From: CBDBIK01 sp965206145
GTDB lineage: Bacteria > Pseudomonadota > Alphaproteobacteria > TMED109
Assembly (NCBI GenBank): GCA_965206145.1
Contig: CBDBIK010000009.1
Location: 62,001 to 126,000 of the forward strand
Length of the DNA: 64,000 nucleotides
Reading direction: 5' to 3'
In this document: in pieces, positions 33,353-42,268 of the stretch
How the letters are laid out: each line of letters begins with the position of its first letter
Position numbering within the stretch: the stretch's first letter is position 1
Notes under the pieces: generated by a model
Database searches by the model: none
What the model saw: only the letters and a program-made list of their open reading frames with translations
What the model was told of the DNA's origin: nothing
Position numbers and translations under genes: made by a program

Positions 33353-35135
33353 GCAGCGGTGTCTCCTTCGGATCCATCGGGACGTAGCCAGGCCATTCGT
33401 CCCTGGTGAGATCGCTACGCGACGGTGCCTCCTGGTCCAATTGGTCCCGGTACACCCACATGTTTGCTAGCACCCGCTTCACGAACCAGCGGGTCTCCTG
33501 GTACGAAATGCTCTCGATGAACAGGAGCGGATCGTCAGTCTCGATCTTCTCCCGAAGTTCGTTCAGGCGCGTAGGACCAGCATTGTATGCGATCAGGGCA
33601 TACACGAGGTTTCCTTGGATTCTAGGAAGTTCAAGCAGTGTCTCGAGCACGCGCTGCCCCATTCTGAGATTCAATTCCGGGTCATAAAGTTGGTCCGCTC
33701 CGGTGCCCCGAAGGGTCTGATCGCCGCTCATCTGCCTTGCGGTTGCCGGCATTACCTGCATCAGGCCACGTGCCCCACGCCGACTTCGTGCCCGGATGTG
33801 GAAACCAGACTCCTTGCGAATCACCGCATGGACGAGTGCCCGGTCGACACTGAATACATCCGTAAGCGTCCAGTTGGAGAGGGGATAAAGCGCACCGAGT
33901 TCCGTATGGCTTGAGGCGGCGAGCTCGCTGCCGAGACGGATCTGCACGGCAGGAAGACGAAGCACCGTGGCGAGATCAAGAAGCGCTTTTGCGTGGCCGC
34001 TCCCAAGTCGGGCCGTGAGGTAGCGCAGTTCCAGGTCCGCTTCGTGCACCCGTCCAACCTGGGTGAGGGCGATGGCGCGACGTGTCTCGGGACGCTTGAG
34101 AACCGTGGGATCATTCCGGACAGTATTCCCAACCTCTTCCTGCCATGTGAAATTCGAGGGAATGTCAAGAATTTCGAGCGCAAGCTGCCCGTAGAGCGTG
34201 CGAGGGAAATCCGCCGCCAGACGGAGCATTTTTTCTGCCTCACCCTTCTCGTCTCGCAAGACGTACACGCGCGATGCCCAATAAGCACCGCCCGCCCTGG
34301 TCCATTCCGTTCCCGTCTCGGCTTTCGCTGCGGTGGAGAAGTTGTTGAGTGCTGACCGCATGAGACCAAGCTGCCATGCGGCCAGACCTGCCCGAAAATG
34401 GATCCAGGGATACCGCTCTCCATTCTCGAGGGCGGCATCGCGAGCAATCAGAAAAGCACGGGCAAACTCGCCGGCGATAAAAAAACCAGTCGAGATATGT
34501 CCCTCAAGTTGGGAAACCGCTTCCGAATCCAGCATCGAAGTTCCGTTATGGAGGAGCGTGAAGGCTTCCGCAGGTTTTCCGTCTCGGACCAAGGCCAATA
34601 CCTCTTTCGCGATGCCTCTCAAAGGGAGGATGATTGCCGAGCTATCATCCACAGGGCGAGTTTCTCCCTGGCCTGCAAGGTATTTTTGGTTGATCGGGTC
34701 CGGTGGCGTAGCCATTCCCTCGGGCTGGCGCCTGCGCGCGAGACGATGGAGACGACGCGCACCCGGATAATCGGCATAATTTTCAAGCCATTCGGCAAGT
34801 TCGGTAAAGGACGACCGGTGAGCGGTCGGGTGCATCAACTTGTGATAGTGCACGTGGCCAAGCAGCAACGGATCCTCAAGATCCGAAATTTCCCGTTCGG
34901 CCTTCTCCCAAAGCCCCTGGTCCTGGGCCTCGAAGATCCGACGGTAACGGGTGACGTCGCTCCTACTCAGTACCGTGGGCGGCTGGCCATCATCGGAAAA
35001 GACGATCGTCGAGGGAGTCCGCGGCTCACCATATGAAATATCCTGCCCGAGCGCGGGCGCAGGCCCTCCAGCAAGAGCCAAGGCGAACGCCGCAACGACG
35101 CACCGTCCGTACGGGAAATGCATGTAACCTCGCAT
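33339..35135 (-). CDS. slt: Soluble lytic murein transglycosylase (Slt70-like)
   Basis: A periplasmic enzyme that cleaves peptidoglycan glycan strands to anhydromuropeptides. The product is 598 residues from the ATG at 35133-35135 (a second ATG at 35123 is also possible), with a signal peptide ending near ALG-QD. A long helical superhelix follows, with repeats such as ARAFLIARDAALENGERYPW, then the C-terminal SLT domain: LVHAVIRKESGFHIRARSR with the catalytic Glu, RGARGLMQVMPATARQM, YDPELNLRMGQRVLETLL and LVYALIAYNAGPTRLNEL. It is divergent from the CoA-transferase genes. Confidence 0.92.
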   Translation of the reverse strand: MRGYMHFPYGRCVVAAFALALAGGPAPALGQDISYGEPRTPSTIVFSDDGQPPTVLSRSDVTRYRRIFEAQDQGLWEKAEREISDLEDPLLLGHVHYHKLMHPTAHRSSFTELAEWLENYADYPGARRLHRLARRRQPEGMATPPDPINQKYLAGQGETRPVDDSSAIILPLRGIAKEVLALVRDGKPAEAFTLLHNGTSMLDSEAVSQLEGHISTGFFIAGEFARAFLIARDAALENGERYPWIHFRAGLAAWQLGLMRSALNNFSTAAKAETGTEWTRAGGAYWASRVYVLRDEKGEAEKMLRLAADFPRTLYGQLALEILDIPSNFTWQEEVGNTVRNDPTVLKRPETRRAIALTQVGRVHEADLELRYLTARLGSGHAKALLDLATVLRLPAVQIRLGSELAASSHTELGALYPLSNWTLTDVFSVDRALVHAVIRKESGFHIRARSRRGARGLMQVMPATARQMSGDQTLRGTGADQLYDPELNLRMGQRVLETLLELPRIQGNLVYALIAYNAGPTRLNELREKIETDDPLLFIESISYQETRWFVKRVLANMWVYRDQLDQEAPSRSDLTRDEWPGYVPMDPKETPLHAGT

Positions 35136-35275
35136 TTCATGCCCTGCCGGCTCCAGCACCGGCCTCCAGAATGCCGCCCCGGAGGGGTGATTGTCCATAA
35201 CGCGGCGGGTAAGCAGCGTTGAAGGAGTTCCCCGACCTCCCTACCCTTGCGCGTCGAAAAAGGAGAGTGTCCTCG

Positions 35276-35977
35276 ATGGACAAGGTCTATCCAGACGCAA
35301 AATCAGCCCTCAAAGGCGTTGTCAAAGACGGTCAGACCGTGATGTGCGGCGGCTTCGGGCTTTGCGGGATTCCAGAAAATCTGATCCTCGCACTAAAGGA
35401 CACAGGTGTGAATGGGCTTACCGTCGTTAGCAACAACGCCGGCGTGGACGGTGCCGGTCTTGGTCTACTCCTGGAGACCCGACAGATCAGCAAAATGGTC
35501 TCCTCTTACGTGGGCGAGAACAAACTCTTCGCCAAGCAGTACCTAGCCGGTGAACTCGAACTCGAATTCAATCCCCAAGGAACATTAGCTGAGTGCATCC
35601 GGGCGGGGGGCGCAGGCATTCCAGCGTTCTTCACTGCCACGGGCGCGGGCACAGTGGTCGCCGAAGGCAAGGAAACACGCACGTTCGAAGGACGTGAGTA
35701 CGTCATGGAACGAGGTTTAGTCGCTGACCTTGCGCTCGTGCGCGCCTGGAAGGGGGACACCGCAGGCAATCTCATCTACCGGAAAACAGCCCGAAATTTC
35801 AATCCAATGATGGCGACCGCAAGCAAAGTCACCGTCGCCGAGGTCGAAACCCTTGTCGAGCCTGGCGAACTCGAGAGCGACATCATCCACACGCCGGGAA
35901 TCTACGTGGACCGCATCCTCCAGGGTCCCAGTTATGCGAAGGTGGTTGAGCATCGCACCACTCGTCCGAGAGACTGA
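35276..35977 (+). CDS. scoA: 3-oxoacid CoA-transferase subunit A
   Basis: The alpha subunit of a succinyl-CoA:3-oxoacid (or similar) CoA-transferase, used in ketone-body and acyl-CoA metabolism. The ATG at 35276 gives 233 residues beginning MDKVYPDAKSALKGVVKDGQ; the longer frame adds 19 unlikely residues. The glycine-rich loop MCGGFGLCGIPENLI, SNNAGVDGAGLG, GELELEFNPQGTLAECIRAGG and GIPAFFTATGAGT are typical. The catalytic Glu is on the next gene's product, 13 bases downstream. Confidence 0.95.
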   Translation: MDKVYPDAKSALKGVVKDGQTVMCGGFGLCGIPENLILALKDTGVNGLTVVSNNAGVDGAGLGLLLETRQISKMVSSYVGENKLFAKQYLAGELELEFNPQGTLAECIRAGGAGIPAFFTATGAGTVVAEGKETRTFEGREYVMERGLVADLALVRAWKGDTAGNLIYRKTARNFNPMMATASKVTVAEVETLVEPGELESDIIHTPGIYVDRILQGPSYAKVVEHRTTRPRD

Positions 35978-35990
35978 AGGGAAGACTCCC

Positions 35991-36650
35991 ATGGCTTGGA
36001 ACAGAACTGAGATCTGCCGCCGAGCGGCTGCCGAGCTGAAGGACGGTCACTACGTCAACCTCGGCATCGGCATGCCTACCGAGGTCGCCAATCACATCCC
36101 CGAAGGAATCCATGTCACGCTACAAAGCGAGAATGGCATCCTCGGCATGGGGCCGTTTCCCTATGAGGATGAGGTCGACCCCGACCTCATCAATGCCGGC
36201 AAGCAGACCGTGTCCGAACTTGCCGGCACGAGCTTTTTCTCGAGCGCCGATTCGTTCGCGATGATTCGAGGAGGCCATATCGACCTTTCGATCCTCGGTG
36301 CCATGCAGGTCGCTGCCAACGGCGATCTCGCCAATTGGATGATCCCGGGAAAGATGATCAAGGGCATGGGCGGGGCCATGGACCTCGTTGCAGGTGTCAA
36401 ACGAGTGGTCGTGGTGATGGAGCATGTCGCACGGGATGAATCCCCAAAGCTCCTTGAGAGGTGCACCCTTCCCCTCACCGGAGCAGGAGTCGTTGACCTT
36501 GTAGTCACCGATCTCGGCGTGTTCAAACCCGCAGGAAAAGAGGTGTGCCTGGTTGAATTGGCACCGGACGTGAGCGAGGACGAGGTCCGCGCTAAGACTG
36601 GAGCACCTGTCGTTACAGGAACAGCCAAGGATCCCGCCAAAGCCGCATAG
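35991..36650 (+). CDS. scoB: 3-oxoacid CoA-transferase subunit B
   Basis: The beta subunit, 219 residues from the ATG at 35991 (GAAGGGAAGA upstream). YVNLGIGMPTEVANHIP leads to the active-site SENGILGMGPFP, whose Glu forms the CoA thioester intermediate, then GGHIDLSILGAMQVAANGDLANW and GMGGAMDLVAGVKRVVVVMEH. Together with scoA it forms a complete CoA-transferase. The enzyme might serve acetoacetate or 3-oxoadipate; no pathway neighbour decides between them. Confidence 0.95.
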   Translation: MAWNRTEICRRAAAELKDGHYVNLGIGMPTEVANHIPEGIHVTLQSENGILGMGPFPYEDEVDPDLINAGKQTVSELAGTSFFSSADSFAMIRGGHIDLSILGAMQVAANGDLANWMIPGKMIKGMGGAMDLVAGVKRVVVVMEHVARDESPKLLERCTLPLTGAGVVDLVVTDLGVFKPAGKEVCLVELAPDVSEDEVRAKTGAPVVTGTAKDPAKAA

Positions 36651-36683
36651 ATCTTTCAATCCTTTGGCTAGCGGAAGCCGGGA

Positions 36684-37604
36684 TCAGCGCACGGGCTCGA
36701 AGCAATCAAGGAATGATTGCGCGATTCCCTCGAGAAGCTCGAAATAAAGCTCCGGACCAGGATCGTCGGTCGTTCCCAAAGGATCAATCTTCGTTACCCG
36801 GGCCCTCGTGTCCTCGGCCGCCGTCTCGCCCAATCGGGGAGAGAACTGTGGTTCCACGAAAACGCACCGAGCTTCCGATTTGAGGATTGCTGTCCTGACG
36901 GCGAGCAGACCCTCTGCCCCGGGCGAGCGTCCCGGGTTTTTGACAAGAACCGCAACCGGAGAAGCGAGTTCCATGTCCTGGGAAAAGTGCCTGTAGGCAT
37001 CGTGGAACACGACGTACGTATGGGTTCGGAACGGTGCGAGCCGTGCACGAAGTGTCGAGCCCAGATACTGGATGCGCTCTTTTTGTGTCTGCGCGTTCGA
37101 CCGGTAACGTGCCTCGTTCTCCGGATCGATTTCGATCAGGGCGTTCTCGATGGCCGTCGTCATTGCGATCGCATTCTTCGTCGATAACCAGATATGCGGA
37201 TCAGAAAAGGACATATCAGAGGAATCTTCCTCCCCCTGGTGATGTTCGTGGTGATGCGCGGATCCGTGCGCTTTCAAAACTCCCGGCGCATCCCACAACA
37301 CCACCGCCATCGCCTCTGAGGCCAAGGAGGTGATCCCCCGTTCAAGCCAGATCTCAAGGCCTCCTCCGATCCATAGCACGAGATCTGCGTTCTCGAGGGC
37401 CCGTGCCTGCGAGGGCCGGAGGGCCTGGACGTGCGGCGACAAACCGGGAGAGACAAGTAGGATCGGCTCGCCAATCCCTTCCATCACGGCAGCGGCAAGG
37501 GAATGGACGGGCGAAATCGATGCCACGACGACGGGTGGAACGGCGGCGCAGGCATGGTTTGCAGTCCATGTCAGCACCGGTAACAACAAAACCGTTCGAA
37601 TCAT
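36684..37604 (-). CDS. znuA: Zinc ABC transporter periplasmic binding protein
   Basis: A cluster A-I metal-binding protein for zinc import. The 306 residues have a signal peptide (cut near ACA-AVPP), His58 in LSPHVQALRPSQ, a histidine-rich acidic loop at about 113-122 (HGSAHHHEHH) typical of zinc rather than manganese receptors, SDPHIWLS with the second ligand, and FHDAYRHFSQD with the third. The fourth ligand is probably in KIDPLG. It overlaps the quinone oxidoreductase stop as TAATG. Its transporter genes znuC and znuB are 2.5 kb away on the opposite strand. Confidence 0.92.
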   Translation of the reverse strand: MIRTVLLLPVLTWTANHACAAVPPVVVASISPVHSLAAAVMEGIGEPILLVSPGLSPHVQALRPSQARALENADLVLWIGGGLEIWLERGITSLASEAMAVVLWDAPGVLKAHGSAHHHEHHQGEEDSSDMSFSDPHIWLSTKNAIAMTTAIENALIEIDPENEARYRSNAQTQKERIQYLGSTLRARLAPFRTHTYVVFHDAYRHFSQDMELASPVAVLVKNPGRSPGAEGLLAVRTAILKSEARCVFVEPQFSPRLGETAAEDTRARVTKIDPLGTTDDPGPELYFELLEGIAQSFLDCFEPVR

Positions 37605-38581
37605 TAGTCCCGGCAGAGGAGCACCAGCTTTCCCGACGACTTTCGTGACAACAGCAGCGCAAGTGCCTCGCCAGCTTGGGCAAGCGGAAATGTTCCGTGC
37701 AAATGAGGTTGGAGTTTGTTCTCGGCATGCCAGGTACCGAGGAGTGCGAGCGATTTGCCCACGAGGTCGGGGTTCCGGTACGCCACCTCACCCCAGTACA
37801 GGCCATGAACCGAAGCATTCTGCAGCAGGAGCCTGTTGGCAGGGAACGCCGGGATTTTCCCCGCCGTGAACCCCACCGTGACGAAGCGCCCCTCCCACGC
37901 TAGGCGGCGGACGACGATGTCCGCGGCGGCACCTCCCACGGTGTCGAGGACAGTGTCGATACCGTTCGGAGCCACTTCGGCCAGGCGATGGCGTAACCCT
38001 TCCCCATTGTAATCCAACAAGTGGTCAGCACCGTGGGCTTCGGCGAGCTTGAGCTTCTCGGGCCCTCCCGCCGCCGCAATCACCGTGGCCCCCATCGCTT
38101 TTGCGATCTCCACCCCGGCGAGTCCCACACCGCCGGCGGCCCCAAGGATTAGGCAGGTCTCGCCCTCTTGGAGGTTCGCCTTCCACAGGAGACTCCCGTG
38201 GGCTGTGCCGTAGGCAACGGGAAAGGCGGCTGCGGTTTCAAATCCCATGCCGTCGTGGATCGGGTAAGTGTTTTCTTCCGGCATCACCACTTCGTCGGCG
38301 AAACCGCCGTAGCGCATCACTCCGAGGACGCGATCACCGGATTGGCGGAGCTTCACACCCGGACCCGTCTCGCGGACAATCCCCGCAATTTCAAGACCCG
38401 GTGCGAAAGGAGGCCTGGGGCGCTCCTGATAGCGTCCCCGGATCAGCAGGGTGTCGGCGAAATTGACTCCGGCCGCATGCACCTCGATGCGCACCTCGCC
38501 TGGACCGGGAGCTGCAAGTTCACCCTCCTCGAGGGCAAGATTCTCAGGACTTCCGAAGGCCTGTACCACCATACGTCGCAT
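37604..38581 (-). CDS. NADPH:quinone oxidoreductase-like zinc-independent MDR enzyme
   Basis: A medium-chain reductase of the quinone oxidoreductase group, 325 residues. The N-terminal GroES-like domain (VRIEVHAAGVNFADTLLIRGRY, FAPGLEIAGIV) lacks the structural and catalytic zinc ligands of alcohol dehydrogenases. The Rossmann segment LILGAAGGVGLAGVEIAKAMGATVIA and the HGADHLLDYNGEGL stretch fit NADPH-dependent reduction of quinones or enones. It precedes znuA and the two coding sequences overlap by one base, so they are probably one transcript, perhaps only by chance placement. Confidence 0.9.
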   Translation of the reverse strand: MRRMVVQAFGSPENLALEEGELAAPGPGEVRIEVHAAGVNFADTLLIRGRYQERPRPPFAPGLEIAGIVRETGPGVKLRQSGDRVLGVMRYGGFADEVVMPEENTYPIHDGMGFETAAAFPVAYGTAHGSLLWKANLQEGETCLILGAAGGVGLAGVEIAKAMGATVIAAAGGPEKLKLAEAHGADHLLDYNGEGLRHRLAEVAPNGIDTVLDTVGGAAADIVVRRLAWEGRFVTVGFTAGKIPAFPANRLLLQNASVHGLYWGEVAYRNPDLVGKSLALLGTWHAENKLQPHLHGTFPLAQAGEALALLLSRKSSGKLVLLCRD

Positions 38582-38701
38582 GACTTTTTCCGAATTCTCA
38601 CTAAACTAAATTGCACATAATTAGCTGAAATGTAGGCGATCAGCCTGTTCGCGAATGCGAGGTTGGTGCCTCTAGGGAAGTTCGTAGCACAGGAAACTGC
38701 T

Positions 38702-39520
38702 ATGGGGGAATTTCTGACCACCTATGAGGGCCAGGTACGGCTCGCCGCGTTCGTAAGCGTGCTTATCTTCATGATCCTTCTCGAACAGGTGTTTCCAAAG
38801 CGCGAGCGTGCTATCCCCATTACCAGGCGCTGGAGCACGAACCTCTCCATTGTCATCATTGACGCGGCGGTTGTCCGCGTTCTGTTCCCGGTACTCGCCG
38901 TAGACTTGGCGATCGTCCTCACGGACATCAGGTTCGGCCTGTTCCACTGGTTGGAGGTTCCCTTCTGGCCCGCGTTCTTCCTTTCCGTCGTTCTGCTGGA
39001 TCTCATCATCTACACCCAACACATCGCTTTTCACCATGTTCCGATCCTCTGGCGAATGCACAAGGTGCACCACGCCGACATCGACGTGGACGTAAGCACG
39101 GGCGTGCGGTTCCACCCTACGGAGATTGTGGTGTCGATGCTGATCAAGCTTGGTGCTGTGGCGTTTCTTGGGACGCCTGTCGCCGCGGTTGTCATCTTCG
39201 AGATCGTTCTCAACGCAACCTCGATGTTCAATCACTCCAATTGCTCTCTTTCTCCTCGCCTCGACCGTGTCGTGCGTCTCTTCCTGGTCACTCCCGACAT
39301 GCATAGGGTCCACCATTCGATACTCCGCCGTGAAACCGATTCCAACTTCGGTTTCAACCTTCCGATATGGGACCGGATTTTCGGCACCTACCGCGCCCAG
39401 CCCGAAGCTGGCCATCACGAAATGGAGCTCGGCCTGCCTGATTGCCGTTGTGCCAAGACCCAGGGTCTCTTGTGGTCCCTGGCCTACCCCTTCCATAGGA
39501 ACGCCAGGAAAGAATCTTGA
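38702..39520 (+). CDS. Sterol desaturase/fatty acid hydroxylase family protein
   Basis: A di-iron membrane oxygenase-like protein of 272 residues. The ATG at 38702 is preceded by AGGAAA and is preferred to an earlier GTG. Helices include LAAFVSVLIFMILLEQVF and FFLSVVLLDLIIYTQHIAFHH. The histidine clusters follow: HIAFHH, RMHKVHHAD, RFHPTEIV, MFNHSNCSL and DMHRVHHSI, the order expected for the iron sites. Substrate is unknown; bacterial members modify lipids, hopanoids or carotenoids. A Nudix gene follows with a TTGA overlap. Confidence 0.9.
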   Translation: MGEFLTTYEGQVRLAAFVSVLIFMILLEQVFPKRERAIPITRRWSTNLSIVIIDAAVVRVLFPVLAVDLAIVLTDIRFGLFHWLEVPFWPAFFLSVVLLDLIIYTQHIAFHHVPILWRMHKVHHADIDVDVSTGVRFHPTEIVVSMLIKLGAVAFLGTPVAAVVIFEIVLNATSMFNHSNCSLSPRLDRVVRLFLVTPDMHRVHHSILRRETDSNFGFNLPIWDRIFGTYRAQPEAGHHEMELGLPDCRCAKTQGLLWSLAYPFHRNARKES

Positions 39521-40068
39521 GTGGTGGCGGCAAAGCCGCGAAGATTCTTCGCGGCCCCGTGGTGCGGATGGTTCCCGACGGGGACAACCGAATCCGGGAC
39601 GTCTGCGTCGATTGCGGTTTCGTGCACTATCGCAACCCTGCCGTTGTCGTTGGAGCCGTTGTCGTGCGAGAGGAAGAGGTGCTCCTCTGTCGGCGCGCGA
39701 TCCCGCCTCGGGAAGGTTACTGGGCGCTGCCAGCCGGCTATCTCGAGTTGGGAGAATCAACATCTGAGGGTGCACGTAGGGAAGCAATGGAAGAGGCCAA
39801 CGCGGACATTGAAATCGAGCGACCTCTCGGCATTTACTCGATTCCCCGACTTTCGGTGGTACAGATCATCTTCGCGGCAAAGCTGGTTGGCGAGCACATC
39901 GCCCCAGGGCCGGAAAGCCATGAAGTGGGACTGTTCGGATGGGATTCCATTCCCCGCGCCGAGATCGCCTTCCCTTCCGTCACGTGGGCGCTCGACGACT
40001 GGCGGCGGGACCAAGAAACGGGAGCCAAGGCCACCTCTCTGGAGCCCGCTTCGATACCCCGCAAATAA
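39517..40068 (+). CDS. Nudix hydrolase with partial zinc ribbon
   Basis: A Nudix enzyme of 183 residues with TTG as likely start, overlapping the previous stop as TTGA (39517-39520). The Nudix box is complete in its acidic residues: GYLELGESTSEGARREAMEEAN (two short of strict at the final EETG). The family usually has two CxxC pairs in an N-terminal zinc ribbon; here only CVDCG (Cys30, Cys33) is left and the first pair is replaced by ILRGPVVR. The DNA at the lost pair suggests small indels, so the ribbon may be degraded. Substrate is probably a nucleoside diphosphate derivative. Confidence 0.83.
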   Translation: MSGGGKAAKILRGPVVRMVPDGDNRIRDVCVDCGFVHYRNPAVVVGAVVVREEEVLLCRRAIPPREGYWALPAGYLELGESTSEGARREAMEEANADIEIERPLGIYSIPRLSVVQIIFAAKLVGEHIAPGPESHEVGLFGWDSIPRAEIAFPSVTWALDDWRRDQETGAKATSLEPASIPRK

Positions 40069-40135
40069 TGACGTCCCCAGCGGTGCGAGGTGTCCGCGCA
40101 AATGACGCGGGCACACGGCAGGGGGTTTACGCACC

Positions 40136-40858
40136 ATGACGAAGAACAGCAAAACCCCCCTCATTGAGGCCAGGGGGCTAGGAATCTTTCGGGATGGCGA
40201 AACCCTTCTCCAGGACGTGGATCTGGCCGTCCATGCACGCGAGATCGTGGCCGTCGTCGGCCCGAACGGTGGTGGGAAGACGCTCCTGCTCCAAACGCTG
40301 CTCGGCCTTTCGCCTCCGAACACGGGGACGATCAATCGGCTTCCCGGTCTTCGCATCGGCTACGTGCCGCAACGCGTGGTGATTGACGAGACCCTCCCTC
40401 TCACGGTTGGTCGGTTCATTCGACTTGGCCCCGCAGCTACCCGAGATCGTATCAAGGCTGTGGCACACGAGGTTCAGGTCGAAACCGTACTCGATCGTCC
40501 CATTCAGAGAATTTCGGGAGGCGAACTGCAGCGGACGCTGCTTGCGCGTGCCTTGCTTGGCGATCCTCGTCTTCTGGTTCTCGACGAGCCCGGCCACAGC
40601 CTCGATATTGCACGTTTGCCGGATCTCTACGCGCTACTCAGAGACCTGCGCGAGAAGCGCGGATGCGCCATCCTCCTCGTCAGTCACGACCTGCAGTTCA
40701 CCGCGGCGCTCGCCGACAGGATAATCGGCCTTAATCGCAGCGTCCTTTGCACCGGAACGTCGGCCGAGGTGCGCGTCGATCCTGCGTTCCGTGCTCTTTT
40801 CCCAGGCTTTCCAACTGAAGCGGTGACGCCCGCATTGGGAGATCCGAACGATGGATGA
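40136..40858 (+). CDS. znuC: Zinc ABC transporter ATP-binding protein
   Basis: The cytoplasmic ATPase of a metal ABC importer, 240 residues. Walker A is GPNGGGKTLLLQ, the Q-loop GYVPQRVVID, the signature ISGGELQRTLLARALL, Walker B LLVLDEPGHSLD and the switch SHDLQF. LEP-type D-loop wording differs slightly (DEPGHSLD). The metal is inferred as zinc from the histidine-rich znuA nearby and the family. Its end overlaps znuB by 8 bases. Confidence 0.93.
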   Translation: MTKNSKTPLIEARGLGIFRDGETLLQDVDLAVHAREIVAVVGPNGGGKTLLLQTLLGLSPPNTGTINRLPGLRIGYVPQRVVIDETLPLTVGRFIRLGPAATRDRIKAVAHEVQVETVLDRPIQRISGGELQRTLLARALLGDPRLLVLDEPGHSLDIARLPDLYALLRDLREKRGCAILLVSHDLQFTAALADRIIGLNRSVLCTGTSAEVRVDPAFRALFPGFPTEAVTPALGDPNDG

Positions 40859-41654
40859 TTTCATTGCGCGCGCCGCTTTCGCAGGGATGGCGGTAGCTCT
40901 CGCAGCGGGCCCATTAGGATCCTTCCTCGTCTGGCGGCGGATGGCGTATTTTGGGGATGCGCTGACTCACTCGGCACTCCTTGGCGTCGCTCTGGGGCTT
41001 GCGATTGGCATCGGTGTTTCGCCTGCGGTCATCGCTATTTGCACTGCAATGGCGATGTTGCTCGTTCTTTTCCAGCGCCAGCGTTCGCTCGCCGACGACA
41101 CGCTACTTGGCATCCTCTCCCACGGGGCCCTCAGCCTTGGAATCATTGCGTTGACACTCCTTGAAGGGGTGCGTTACGACCTACTCGCCTTGCTGGTCGG
41201 AGACATCCTCGTCGTCTCCTCCGAGGAACTCACGTGGATCTGGATCGTCGCACTTGGCGCACTTGGTGTGCTTGCGGTTCTGTGGCGTTCCCTTCTCCGA
41301 CTCACCGTTCAAGAAGATCTCGCACGCGTGGAGGGCGTGCCAGTCGTCGCCATTCGCCTTGCCTTCATGGTTCTGCTCGCCGCAATTGTCGCTGTGGCAA
41401 TGAAAATCACCGGTGTCCTGCTGGTTACCGCACTCCTCATCATTCCGGCTGCTGCCGCCCGACGGTACGCACGGAGTCCCGAACAGATGGCGGCAGGAGC
41501 CGCCGTTGCGGGATGCATCGCGGTGATGGCGGGACTTGCTGGATCGGTCGCATGGGACGCTCCTTCGGGCCCGTCTATCGTGGTCGCGGCCTTGGCGCTT
41601 TTCCTCTTGTCGCTCGTCATGCCACCGAGCGGAAAGAAAAAGAAAAGTTCCTGA
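40851..41654 (+). CDS. znuB: Zinc ABC transporter permease
   Basis: An ABC-3 family permease, 267 residues with about eight helices. It begins MDDFIARAAFAGMAVALAAGPLGSFLVWRRMAYFGDALTHSALLGVALGL, whose MAYFGDALTHSALLG is the family signature. Further stretches are GILSHGALSLGIIAL and KITGVLLVTALLIIPAAAA. It ends in a lysine-rich tail. The reading frame starts inside znuC. No Zur-type regulator gene or clear Zur operator was seen near the znu genes. Confidence 0.93.
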   Translation: MDDFIARAAFAGMAVALAAGPLGSFLVWRRMAYFGDALTHSALLGVALGLAIGIGVSPAVIAICTAMAMLLVLFQRQRSLADDTLLGILSHGALSLGIIALTLLEGVRYDLLALLVGDILVVSSEELTWIWIVALGALGVLAVLWRSLLRLTVQEDLARVEGVPVVAIRLAFMVLLAAIVAVAMKITGVLLVTALLIIPAAAARRYARSPEQMAAGAAVAGCIAVMAGLAGSVAWDAPSGPSIVVAALALFLLSLVMPPSGKKKKSS

Positions 41655-41708
41655 ATTAGAAAAATGTAGCTTTTCGTTTGGGTCGTTAGTCGCTCTTGAT
41701 GGTCTCCT

Positions 41709-42266
41709 TCAATTTTTTCTCTCGCGCAGGATCAGCGGTGTCTGCAACAAGGTGAAGACAAGCGTGAGAGGCAAGATTCCGAACACCTTGAAGGAAACCC
41801 AATCATCAGTGGAGAGATTGCGCCATGCAGCCTCGTTGACCGCGGCAAGAAAAACAAAGAATCCGACCCATCTCCACGTGAGGATTTTCCACACCCGATC
41901 CTCAAGCGCAAACGCTCCGGAAAGTACATAGCGAAGAAGGAGGACGCCCCGGGATGTGGACCCCGCCAGGACTGCAGCAAAAATAAGGCTGGCCACGGTT
42001 GGCTTGATTTTGATGAAGAGCGGATCGTCGAACGCGATGGTCAATCCTCCAAAAATCACGAGAAACCCTGCCGTGATCAGCGGAACCACCGGAAGCCGTC
42101 GCTCAATCTGCCACAGAACCGCTACCGAAACGGCCGTGGCCACAACGATGGCAACGGTGGCAGAGAAGATTCCGTACCGATAGTTGGCAACGAAAAAAAC
42201 CAGAAGTGGCAAAAACTCGAGCGGAGTCCGCCAAGCGGACCGTTCGTGCGGTGGGCGCTCACTCAT
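41709..42266 (-). CDS. yciB: Septation protein A / inner membrane protein YciB
   Basis: An inner-membrane protein of 185 residues linked to septation and envelope synthesis (IspZ/YciB family). Five or six helices are visible with the family stretches LLVFFVANYRYGIFSATVAIVVAT, LITAGFLVIFGGLTIAFDDPLFIKIKPT and WVGFFVFLAAVNEAAWRN then WVSFKVFGILPLTLVFTLLQ. It begins two bases after the mtaB stop. In many alphaproteobacteria ftsY lies between these two, but not here. Confidence 0.93.
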   Translation of the reverse strand: MSERPPHERSAWRTPLEFLPLLVFFVANYRYGIFSATVAIVVATAVSVAVLWQIERRLPVVPLITAGFLVIFGGLTIAFDDPLFIKIKPTVASLIFAAVLAGSTSRGVLLLRYVLSGAFALEDRVWKILTWRWVGFFVFLAAVNEAAWRNLSTDDWVSFKVFGILPLTLVFTLLQTPLILRERKN

Positions 42267-42268
42267 CT

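Noticed and set aside
38672..39787. 371-residue minus-strand frame opposite the sterol-desaturase-like gene
   Set aside because: Low-complexity Arg/Asp/Gly composition typical of an antisense frame; the plus strand codes the histidine-cluster protein.
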